Positions 35,390 to 47,600 of a stretch of DNA of 64,000 nucleotides are shown here, one piece after another. Location: assembly GCA_024449915.1 (NCBI GenBank), contig JAMZAV010000320.1:310001-374000 (forward strand). Reading direction: 5' to 3'. A program made the translations under genes and the position numbers. Within the stretch, counting starts at the first letter, position 1, and every line of letters begins with the position of its first letter. The DNA is from Sweltsa coloradensis (taxonomy: Eukaryota > Arthropoda > Insecta > Plecoptera > Chloroperlidae). The notes under the pieces were generated by a model. It was not told where the DNA came from and ran no database searches. It saw only the letters and a list, made by a program, of their open reading frames with translations.

Positions 35390-35603
35390 TTAGTTTACAC
35401 TAGTCGGTGAAGTTGTTTTTGGAAAGTATGCAGACGAGATTGGAGTTGGACCAGTTTTCTTTCCAGGTTGTATTATGTAGGTTGGCAGTCCTTTAGGAGT
35501 GAGATCATCTTTCAAGGTTTTAGCGGATTCAGCTTTAGCTGCTGGTGCTTTATTCTCGGTAACAGGCAATCGTTTAGGATTTGTTGGGTCCGTTAAAGAT
35601 GCC
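35390..35603 (-). CDS. SASS6: SASS6 exon 5: C-terminal tail
   Basis: 214 bases read ASLTDPTNPKRLPVTENKA, LKDDLTPKGLPTYIIQPGKK, then TGPTPISSAYFPKTTSPTSV and N, with TAA at 35390-35392. The SSAYFP motif is shared with the human C-terminus. A minus-strand AATAAA at 35177-35182 would give a 3' UTR of about 210 bases. Confidence 0.92.
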
Positions 35604-38600
35604 CTGTGAAAAAGATGACAAATTGAAATGTCTTATTTTACTGCTCTAGGAAATAAAAGTTGACAACTACCCTATGTTTAATGGAACACTAAACATAAAA
35701 CAATTATGAAACAAACTCTGAATAAAATATATTCATCAAGATAGCAGAATAGCCAGTACAAGATTGTTGAAGATGTCCATGGAGATCAAACCGCACTAAT
35801 ACAAAAAGAGTGCCCCAATGTTAATCGCATTATTCGGCGTGCGTGCTGTCTCTCACGGCACTTTATCTCGAGGTTTTAATAATAAAAATGACAGAGGGAG
35901 GGGGATCAATATTTATAATTAGGTCTATACACAATGGTTTGGTATTAGGGAAACGGCTAACATGTATGTGTGTTTAGTTAGGATTCTTGAACAAAATTGG
36001 GCAGCCCAGAAATGAGTGAAGGAATAGTAGATGAAATAACCTTGCACTTATGACATTGCAAGCACAATTTACATTTAGTATGAACCTTTACCAAAGGTTT
36101 GGTTATGAATGAGTAGGACCAATCGTGAATTTTGTTTGTGTCTAACCTAACATGTTTTAATGTTGGTTGGGGAAAGATTGATGGAGGCTGGGAGCCAACA
36201 GCTTACCTTGAAAGAGTTCGGCGGCTGTGTAGAGTTGAAGATCACATAAATATATACACAAATCACATTAAATTACGACGAAACGTTTCGGCTTGAACAG
36301 CCTTGTTCACCCGTCGGAGTTGAGAGAGTTACTAACTAAATAAATGGCTACTATTTACAAGTAGGGGCCTATGTACAAGAGGCGCTGTTGGCGGTGGAGA
36401 GGGGAACTAGGGGAGGTCAGCCAGTTAAGGTAATTCTATGTTTCCCCTCTGGACTCCAAGGTTAGCGTAGGTTGAGGTTGGGAGGCTCACGGGAGCTGGT
36501 GATCATTTGGTGTGCCAATTCCCATTTCCTGAGCTCTCCTTCACTGCAGTTAGGTGGTAATGCTTTTATAATGCTGGCGTTGAAACAGTCATTAAAGCTT
36601 AGGTTATGAGTGGCTGCCTGTAGTGCCACTGGTTTGTCATTAACCCTCACTGTATCATGCCTGTGCCCGTTCATTCTTTGCCTCAGGGTGTTGGTGGTTA
36701 GGCCTATATACTCCGCGGGGCAGTGCAGACATCTCAGCTGGTATATAAGGTTCTTGGTGGTGCAGGTGTTGTGATGCTTTATGGGGTATGTCATCTCCGT
36801 GGCTCTGGCCGAGAAGGTCTTAGCTGGAGGGTTTATCGGGCAGGTGTGGCAGCGATTACTCTGGCAAGGGTAGGATCTTCTGGGTAGGGTGACCTCTTTT
36901 TGTCTCCTCTGTATGTCATGTTTTACTTAGCATGTTACTCAACATGTTTTAAGTGATTACTTAGTGATAAGTCCCAAAATAATGAAATGTATTGCAGAAC
37001 AAGGTAACTTTTAACCAGCTGCAGATGCAGTGTGCTTACATTAATCCTATTGCATGCAATGAGAAGTGATGTGTTTACAATATTTACATGGCTAATTATA
37101 GGTTAGTATATATAGCAAGGCATTTGGTTGTTCAATAATAAACATAGGCTACCCACTAGTAAAATTAAATTAAAATATCTTGTCAGGAGACTTTCTAACA
37201 TTTATTAAGATTTTGTTTTTATCTGTTTTTTATTGTAGATATGATAAGAATAAACAATAAATAAATAATATTCTAAGTCAAATCTTGATCAGTCTGAGCT
37301 GTTGGCAAAATATCAATAAAATATAGACCTACCTATCTAGGACCCATCATACTTTCCACTATAGTTCTTAGCCAGTCCATTTCACATACCGTACTATGCA
37401 CGCACGCACGCACACACACACCTACAGCCAGCCAGCTGTCAGCTGCCATATACAAATCAAAGGTGAAACTGTGGTAGCTGATTAATTTCCACTCAAAGGT
37501 GGAAAGAGTGGAAATGATATATTTATATAGGCCTAGCTATAAACTACAATTTTCTTTTTCTTTTTTATAAAGCCCCCTAAAATTTTACATTTTTTTCTAA
37601 ATTTATTACTACAAATACAATTTTTATGTTTTAAATTTAATTTTATGTAATTTTATGAATGGTTTAGGTGGAAGAGCAATCATGCTGTATTGAACCTTTC
37701 CTTTTTATTGTTCTTTTATAGGCCTACCTGTATGCTATATCAAACAAGAAATAAATATTTACTTATCTAGGTCTATTTTCCCCATTGATTCATAGATTCA
37801 ATAGAGACCCAAAAATAACAAGAATAGGATAAAGAAGTATTCATCTATCATAACTTTGACTTATATCATGTGCTGGAAGGCATATTTATTATTTACTACA
37901 AGTATATGTAGTACTATGTAAAAAATGTGGGTATAGTGTATGAATAATCAATGTTAATCGTGCATTTGGGGGACCTGGATGCTCGACAATATAATTTGTT
38001 GCCATTCTACGTTGCAGTCTCATCTCATCATGTAGGTTTACAATCTACCAATACTGGCAGGCCTAGCTACCTTTTTGGACTCCACATAGGCCAAATTGTG
38101 AATGTGGTAATACTTACAATGTTGGTGAAGCATATTTGGGAGTTATTGCAGTTATGTTCGGCCGACTATGACTGTGAGTTATATTATCGAGAGCACTTCT
38201 TCTCTTCGAAGTCAATGTATGATATACAGGCGTGGAGGCAAATCCAGGGTGCTGCGAACTGTGTAGCTCGCTTTGAGCACCAGACAGTTGGCGATTCAGC
38301 CAATGAATCACTGAAACATTAACAAAATATTAATTTTTATGTTATAAGGGGTACTTATAGTAAATTAGAACAAGTATTTCATTTTGGCACGTAGGAATGA
38401 CACCGGGTAGTAAACTATGGATTTGGTTTCAGCTCATCTTGGATTCCGGAAACACGAATCCGACCTTACATGAATGAAAAATTCTGAATCACAAACTTGA
38501 ACTGTTGGGTAGTGAGTGTGACTAGTGTCCATGGCCACAATGTTTTTATTGTTATAGGCCTAGATTTGCAATGTTTGAGATATTTTATGTTCAATTTAAC

Positions 38601-41600
38601 AAAACCTGGGGGCGGGTAGTCCAAGTAACCCATGTCATCAGTAATGCCTCATACATTCAGTACCTATTTAATCATGCCAAGTAGAGATTACGGTAATTAT
38701 AATAAACTCAAGGTCTAAATAACCTTAATTTTTTCATAATAAAATTTTAATTAATGTAGTCATTGTAGTGCATTTATTTATTCGGCTATCTTAGATAGGT
38801 AGGCTACTTGAATACATTATAAATACATACAGCTCAGGCCCTTTATTGGTAATTACCAATTAATATTTGTGCCATACCTTTGTAACTTACAAGTACAGGT
38901 ATTAGAAATCGACTTATTTATAATGGCAAAAGTAATGCATCATTCCAATAAAAATAAAATATTTTAACAAGATCTTACTCCTTCCCTACTATTATTTTAT
39001 GTTTTTTTGTTATTAAAAATCCAATTACGTGCATATTTTATCAAAACAAAAGTAAAGCTAGGCCTATGATAAATAAATCCAGTAAAAATAAAATACTATT
39101 AGGGCCTACAAGGTTTCTGCTCCTCCCTTACCATTATCGTTGTTCTTAAGTTGCTTCTCCTTGGCTTCTAGTTTTGTTTCAGCTGTCTTTAGAGATTCTC
39201 TCAATTTCTCCTCATTTGACTCCATGTCCTTGGTTTGTTGCTCAAGTCGTGCTACTTTAGTTCGTAGCTCCAAAAGCTCTTGTTGTTTTGTGTCGATTAG
39301 TTGCTCTTGTTCGAGAGCGATATCCGTTCGAACTTTTAGCTTTGTTTTAAGTGAAACAGTGTCAGTCTGTAGTTTGGTAAGGATCTCATTTGCTTTTATG
39401 AGTTCATCTGATAAATTTTTGAGTGAAATTCGTTTTCGTTGTATTATGCCTTCCTTCTCATGGAGATTCTCTTCTAAATGTGCCTAAAAGAGTAGTTAAT
39501 AATGACAAATTTCAACAGAAATCAAAGTTAATGTTTATTCTCTCCAATACCCTGCGTTAGGGCCTACTGTCATTTTATCATAATTTCTAGCATGGCGATC
39601 CTCTGAGGCATTCCATACAGAGCGACCACATGCCCAATTCTTCTGCAGTGCCGACGTAGGTAGGCAAAGGCCACTAAATTGAGCTGCAAAGAGTTTACAT
39701 TTATTGAAACAACTCACAAACCTTACAGTAGGGCCTATGTACTGATGAGATTATTTCTTCTGAACGTGATGGGTATTGAAAAGTTGGAACATTACTGGTG
39801 TGTACAGAACGAGTAACAGGTAACGTTGACAATCATAGTTGAAGTTGCCCTGGTACGAGTGATGTAAATTGATTGAGTTTTACTCAGTATTATGAACATG
39901 AATTTTAATATTTTAGAAAATGTAGGTAGGCCTCAGAGGTCTTAGGCCTATAGCCTACAGTAGAATTGGAGCTCTCATGTTATTGAAAATTTGAGATATT
40001 TTATTGAATTGCATTGCAAAATGAATCAATTTAAAAAAAAAAAACATTTTTGACAATAGGCCTATGGACAAGAATCTTATCTTGTTTTAGGCCTATCCTC
40101 TATAGGCCGAACGAAGTTCACTGTTTGCATATGTTGATTAAAAAAGCTAGTAGTGCCTATTGCTCCTAGATATTACAGCTAGCAATTACTCCCTCTTTCT
40201 CTGCCTGTCCATGTGCAAAGCGTTGATTCTTGTCCTGTGATTGGCCAATAATTGGCCACTCACTGGAGTGTTCTACAGCACTAGTGTACACCCCAGAGCA
40301 CTATTATGTTTTATTGAATTTTCCTTTCACCAACTTTTGGGATACCGTAAGTGCAATGGTGTAGAAGTTCAGTTATAACTATGTACGTATTGAAGTATTG
40401 ATGTATTTTAAGTGTAGCTAAACAAAATAGGGTGCTTTTGGTTGTATACTAGCACTCCCATGGGTGAATATGGCAAATGACTGGTCTATTATAAAATCTT
40501 GTTGCATGGACAGGCAAGGAAAGAGGAAGCTTGCTGAAATATCTGGAGGCAGTGCAAAAAGCATTTCTCAATTTTGGCCCTTTGGGACAAAATTGTTTCC
40601 CTAAAATTTTGCTCAGAACATCATATGTATTGTTGTTGTTGTTGTTGTTGTTCTCTCCTCTACTATTGACGGTTAGTCGGTGGTAGATTAATCTTCCTTC
40701 CTTCCCTCATTATATTCATCCCTCTTAATCAATTATATCTTGCATCCTTCATCTTTTTAGTAGAGTCCCTTTTTATTATTATTTCTTGCCTTGCCTTATT
40801 TCTGTATTGTGCTTTGTGCCTTCAGCCTTGCTTCCTTTGTTCCTCTCATTTTCCTTCATCCCTCTCATGAATGAATGACTGATCTCTGAGAGTTTGATTG
40901 CATTCCTCTACAATCTCTTTTTATCCCTCTTTCATTCTTCTTAATCTAGTCAGGGTGAACCATAGGCAGTGGCTTTAGAGCTTTTAGTGACTTTTTAAAT
41001 CCTTTAATATCCTTCTCTCCCACTACCCCCTCTGTCAGGCCATTCCACTCTACCACCGTTCTGGCCATGAACGCGTTCCTTCCCACATCAGTTGCCCAAG
41101 TCCCTCTCTGATATTTCCAATTATGATCCCCTCTTGCTAGGTAATTAGGCTTTTTTAGGAGGCTATTCATCTCTCCCCACCCTTCCTGAGCTCTAGTCAC
41201 CCTGAACATCTTCCCTAGTCTGTCATCTCTTCTTCTATCCTCCAGCTGCTCCCATCCTAGCTCACTTACCATACGCGTGACACTTTCGTACTTCCTTACT
41301 ACCTGTCCATTCACTACTTCTTCCTTCCAAGTATTGCCCTTTCTAAGCACCCTTCTTGCAGCTCTTTTCTGAATTGCCTCTATCTCTTCTACTTCCCCCT
41401 TCCTATACGGGTCCCATATAGCTCCCGCGTACTCGACCACCGGCCTCACCAGAGTTTTGTAAGCGTGTCCTTTTAATTCCCTACTTGCCCCTTTTAGTGT
41501 CCGCATAACAAAATTAAGGCACCTAAAGCCCTTCTTGGATACCTCCTTGACGTGTTCCTCCCAACTGAGCTTATACTGCAACCATATTCCTAAGTATTTA

Positions 41601-44600
41601 ATTCTTTCCACCCTTTCCATTAGTTTCCCCATGAGTGAGTACCCTTCCCCTAGGCCTTGGATTATCCTCCTTCTATTGAACCTTACCCATTTACATTTAT
41701 CAATGTTAAGGCTCATTTCATTGCCCGTTACCCATTCCTCAAGAATCGTCAAGTCCCTTTTCAGATCTGTTACATCCCTAATATTCTTTATGATCCTGTA
41801 TATTACGCAGTCGTCTGCGAATAGTCTCACCTTGGCCCCCATCCTGTCTGCAATGTCATTTATATATATCGCAAACAGTAATGGTCCCAGTACACTTCCT
41901 TGAGGTACCCCTGATGTTACTTCAACCTCGTTTGATATTTCATCCCCTACCCTGACCCTTTGACTCCTATCCATTAGAAATTTCTTTACCCATCGGTTTA
42001 CCCAGTTGTCATCAATTACACCCTCCAGCTTCCTTATAAGTTTGTCGTGCGGAACCTTGTCAAAAGCCTTTTCCAGGTCTATGAAAACCGCATCCACAAT
42101 TTCCCCTTTATCCAGTGCACTACCCAGGTCGTTTACTAGTCCTAAGAGCTGCGTCTCGCAGGAGTAGCCCTTTCTAAATCCGTGTTGGCTTTCTTTAAGC
42201 CACTTTTTCTCTTTTATGATCTCCTTTATGTAATCTCCCACTACCCTTTCCATTATCTTTGATCCCACTGAAGTTAGGGATATCGGCCTATAGTTCCCTA
42301 GTTTCCCCTTCTCCCCTCCTTTGTGCACTGGTATAACAACAGCTTCCCTCCAGCTCCCAGGAACTTCCCCTTGTTCCAGGGAGGCCTCTATGATGTCGCC
42401 CATATACAGCGCAGTTTCCCTCATTGCAAGTTGCATAAAATCCCCCGTGAGACCATCCTTCCCTGGGGCTTTCCCTTTTTTAATTGTTGCAATTATTCTA
42501 GTTATCTTTTCCACATCTACCTTTATTTCTTTGTTTCCTCTACCCTCCCTAATTTCATCTTCATTTAGTCCCTTCTTGTTGAATACTGCCGCATAATACT
42601 TATTTAAGGCCTCTGCCTTTTCTTTATTATCTACTATTAAATTACCATTTTCACCTTTGAGTACTGGCAATTCTCCCCTTGTTCCCTTCTTCTTCCTTAC
42701 ATAACTGTACATCCTATTCCAGCTTCCCTGTTTATCATCTTCATTGAGCATATTTGCCATGTGCTCCTCCCATTTAACTCTTTTTGATCTTATTAAATCC
42801 CTTTCAGTCTCTTTGAATGTCTCTCTATCTTCAACTTTCCTTGTTCGTCTATACCTGTTATAATTTTTTCTACCTTTCTTCTTGAGTGCTCTTATATGGT
42901 TATCATAGTACGGCGGATCATTATTTGGCTTAAACTCTCTTTTTGGTACCCATTTCCCTTTTGCTTCCTCGCACAATTCTACAAATTTTATCCACAATTC
43001 TTCCACAGTGTTACAGGTTTCTCTCCAATCTCCGTAGTTTTCTCTCAAATATTCCCTTATTCTTTCTTTGTCCGCCCTTTTGTAAATCCACGCAGTCTTA
43101 ATCCCTATGTTCGTCCTTGTTTTACTACCTCCCTCTATCTCAGCAATTACCGCTTTATGGTCGCTTATTCCTTCTATAACTGCGCATTCAAACCAACAGT
43201 CTCTAGGTCTGACCAGGATAACATCAAGAAGGTTACCCCCATTTAAGTTTTCTCTAGTATTTCCCTCTACTATCTGCTCAAACCCTTCATTAATTAACCT
43301 GTTTGCTATTCTCTGGGCTCTGCTGCCTGAGTTTTCCACACCTCCCTCCCAGGTAACATTAGGCATATTTAGGTCCCCCACAATTACTGTTCTTCCATTT
43401 CCCATCCCCCTATTGCTTAGGGTGTCTAGGCCATCAAAATTTATTACCCCTGGTGGCCTATAGACGGCAACTATTTCCAATTCATCAGCCCCTGCAAGTA
43501 TCTTTATCCCCATCATCTCATACACACCATCCTTCCATGCTACTCTAGCCCCTAGTCCTATCTTACATCCTACCAGTATCCCTCCTCCATGGCCATCTCT
43601 ATCTCTTCTGAAAACATTGTATCCTTTGTGCCCCAACTCTCCATCCAGAATACTGTCATCCAGCCATGTTTCCACCGCCACGACTACATCCACATCATAT
43701 AATTCCACCATAGTCCAGAACTGAACCTGTTTGCTCCTTATGCTCCTTGAATTTACCAGCAGTATCCTTATTGATCCCTCGTTATGCCCTATAACGCCTT
43801 TCTTTTGTAGCCTTGCCGTTACCTCCTTATCATTCCCTTGGATATTCATGCCCCCCCTTGGGGGTGGGGTCCCCTCTTGTTCATTATTCATTGTTCCTGT
43901 CATACTATCCCTAGTTCCTGTCATACTATCCCTACAATCTCTATTCCTTCCCCAGTTTTTAATCCTTCCCTTGTTATGATACCCTTCTTTGTTATTCTTC
44001 CTTTCTTTGTTGCTATTCCCTTCATTGTTATTGTTGTTATTCCCTTCATTGTTATTTTTCCTTTCCTTGCTCCCCTCTATTCCTTTTCTGCCATTTCCCA
44101 TTACCCTTTCCTTAATAGCTCTGCTTCCCTCTTGTTTACTATCCCTGTACTCTTTGCTCTCTCCCTCCACCTCCATGTCATCCTTTTCTCCTTTACCCTT
44201 CCCACTCTTTCATGTATGAATCCCTTCCTTCCCGTTATCTTTCCTATCAAGAATCTCCTGCTGGATAATTTCTCCCATCTTGTGGCCCCCTTCTCGGTTA
44301 AGGTGAAGCCCATCCTCACATAGCTCATTCAAGCCTAGTCTGCCCTCGGTATCAATGAAGTATGCCCCTTCATCTCTGCATGCCCTTTCTATTCCGCCGT
44401 TTACCTCCTCGATAACCCATTGTTTGGTGTCTGTCCTGGGTACAACCCCCATCACCATGACCTTCTCCACATCCACACACCATATCTCTTTTACATCCCT
44501 TATGAGGTTCCTTATTTCCCTCCTCATTTCACTTCTATACTTCCCCCCCTGAACCCTTCTTATATCATTTGTTCCCACCATTAACACCACAGTTTTAACT

Positions 44601-47600
44601 CCCTCAGCTTTTTCCCATCCCTTTATCAAGTTCCTCATTCCCCTCACTGTGATACCTCTGAAAGCTTCTACCTTGACACCCCTTCTTCCCAGATATGGGG
44701 CTGCCCCCCTCATCATTGAGTCTCCCAGTGCCCATACACTATGGTTCCTGTCTCCATGTCCCTTGTCCTGTTCTCCAACTCCACTGTCCGCATCCCCATG
44801 CCTTCCTTTTGACCTTTCCTGTGTAGGTGCCACTGTCATCCCCCTACCTGGCATGCTCCTTCCCTCTTGCCTAGTAGTCTCTCCTCTCCCCCTGCCTAGA
44901 AATCCTCTTCCCCTGCCTCGTATTATCGTCCTCCCCTCGCTTACTCTTTCCTCTCTATTCTGCTCATCTGCTCTTCCTTCCTCATTACGCTCCATTCTCT
45001 CGACCCTTTCAGAGTCCTCATCATCCCTGCCTAATTGGCTTGGCCCAGCGATTCCCTTGGTTATGGTCCTTCCCCTCGATCTTCCCCTTTCTATTGTCAT
45101 TCCCCTAGTCATCCTGACCTGCTCTAATCTCCCATTACTTTTCGCAATATTTCCTTCTCCCACTTTTTTTGTGTCTCCTTCAACACTGCTCATGGGTCTT
45201 CCACCCCTGGTTTCCCCCCTCTCAGTGTTTCGCATCACTGCCCCCTGTAGGTCTACCTTAATGCTTTGGTTTCTATTCCCTTCTATTGCTTGGGCTCCAT
45301 CTTCGTCCTCTACGTTTACTGTGCTCCTCAGTCGGCCTAATGCCTCTTGCAACTCCCTATTTATATTTCCGTCCCTTCCCTCGTTTCCTAATATTTCTAT
45401 CCCTGTACTCCTGTTCCCCTTATTCCTTTCTTGCCTTGAGTCCTTTCCGATCTCCTTCCCTTCATTCTGCCCATTGCCTGTTGGGTTTCTGCCCTTATCG
45501 GTGATTTGTCCATTCCCTTCGATGGGGGCTCTCCTCCTCCAAGCTGCTTGGTCCCCCCCCTTCTCCCTCACTCTCTGTCCTTGAGTTAGCACTACGCCTA
45601 TCAGTATCTTCCCCTTCCCCCGTTCCTTCCCCAGGGGTCGTCAGTTCCCCCTCTTCGGTGTTCGCCCTCTCCTTAGTATCTATATCCTCCTTCCTTGTCG
45701 TGTTCTCCATCTTAATCATATCAAGTAACCTTTTCCTCTCTTCAATCTCTCTTATTAGTCTTTCCTCGACCTCCCTGAGCCAGTTATTTGGATCGCTAAA
45801 TCTACTTGGGTCCCTTTCTTGTCCCCCTCCTGCTCTTACAGTTCCCTGGGCTTCTTCTCTTTCCCTTGTGGCCTGATTGCTTGCATTCCCGTTTGCTTCC
45901 TTTTCATTATCCTTGGCATTCACCTTCATGACGCTAGTCACCTTCATGACGCTAGTCTTCCCTAGGTCCTTCCCTATCCTGTCATTGCCAGGACCCCCAT
46001 CCTCGTTCCTTCCTTTTTACCTGTCCAATTTCCCTGTTTATCTTTTTATTCCCTTCATTTATATTCTTATTCCCCTTCATGTTTCCCTCATTGCCCTGTT
46101 TAAGTTGCTCTGAACTCTCTTTAATTTCTGGCCTATCAGTTCCTTTGTCCTTGTTCCTTTTCCCATTCCCTAAGCACCTCTTGCATGTCCAATTGATCTC
46201 TCCTGTTCCCGTCCTCTCATATTCCCTATTCTGGGTCTCCATAGCCCTGTACTCATCCGTCGGAATCCCTGCGCAGCTCTTATGGAACCACGATCTGCAT
46301 ACATCACAGTCAATACCATTTCTTACCGCGCTTCCACAGACTCTACATGGGATTTTCTCCTCGCCCCTGCAGCTTCTCATCCTGTATCTTATATATTTAT
46401 CGTTTAAGAGATGGTCCTTCAATACCTACGCTAGGCCTCGCTCCCCTATTCCCTGTTCGTTTTTCCCCTTACCTATTTATGTGGGTAACCCTACTGTATC
46501 TAGCTAGGCCCTAGTCCTTTTATCGCCTAGTCCTAGTCCTTCTGTAGCCTAGCTTCTAATTTGGGGCAAGTAGTAGTGCCTACTACTTACTGTGCTTCCT
46601 TAGCCTAGTCCTACCTAGTAACAGGCAGGGTGGGGTGACCAGAGCTAAAGTCAGGTAAGCCTACCTAGTCTTTTTATATGTTATAAACTAAACAGCACTT
46701 ATTTATTAGGTATACCGGGTTAGATTTTACATATAGGCCTAAAGGCCTACCTGTAGAAGCAAAGAGACACTCGTCGTCCCTCAACCTTTGGCCAAGGTTG
46801 CCCTGGTGGAAGAGTGTTGGTCCCTAGGCCTAGGATGGATAGTAGTAGTTATGCCACCTCTTACCTTGTCTTGCCCTCTTTAATATCTCTTATTTGCCCC
46901 CTGCTGCCGGTTTACCTGCCACTTTTATTGAGATTTCAGCATACAGCTTGCCAATTTCTGTCTAAACACAGACTCTCGTTTGCAATGCACGTGTAGGCCT
47001 AGGCCTAGAAACTTCGTGTAAAGACGCCTTCCGCAGCCTTGTCCTTCTAGGCAAATTATATATCTTTATACAAGTCAGATTTCTTTCCCTGTACTTGCAA
47101 TCTCTTCACTAAAATTTAGTCTACCGTAATTATCAAGAAACTTCCTTAATAATTCAAAAACTTCGCCGATGTTAATAGATTTCACTTATTTCCTAGGCTC
47201 TATCGAAAAATGCGTCCTCCATTAATAGACACCGCCTGCTAGATTGAGACACCGCCTGCTAGATTTAAGACACCTGCCTGCTAGATTCAGACACCGCCTG
47301 CTAGATTGTGACACCGCCTGCTAGATCAAGACACCGCCTGCTAGATATGTGATATGTATGATGATATGTAGACTGTCACTGCTAGATGGTATTTATGTTA
47401 AATTATCTTTTGTTGTACATGTACTGGTAAACCTACTATATCCTAGATACTAAATTACTTTTTCCTATTTGTAAACTCATACCTTTTTATTCGAATCTGT
47501 TACTTGCAGTGTATGGTTAAGTTGAAAAAAAGCGATGAGCTTAACTTCGCCAACAAAGACCTATTCTATTCTATGACAAAATATGAAAATGCACAACTGT

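Larger units (their letters stand above)
40629..46422 (-). mobile_element. CR1-like LINE, nearly complete, in SASS6 intron 2
   Basis: The element lies in the same orientation as SASS6. In transcript order it has ORF1 (PHD finger, coiled coil, RG-rich region, SGNH esterase; broken by two frameshifts), ORF2 (endonuclease and reverse transcriptase, intact) and a short 3' UTR ending in (CAA)n on the minus strand at 40629-40653. PHD and esterase domains in ORF1 are a published trait of some CR1-like families. The coding strand is strongly purine-rich, unlike the flanks. The 5' end is undefined and may reach 47 kb. A (CAA)n tail in place of poly(A) also fits CR1-like LINEs. I did not identify a target duplication. 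Confidence 0.9.

Noticed and set aside
44649..45584. 311-codon plus-strand open frame, Pro/Leu/Ser-rich
   Set aside because: It is the antisense shadow of the LINE ORF1, whose purine-rich coding strand leaves the complement free of stops. It matches no known protein.
47227..47346. CRISPR-like array of repeats and spacers
   Set aside because: The spacers are only 5-7 bases and the DNA is animal with introns; it is a minisatellite.
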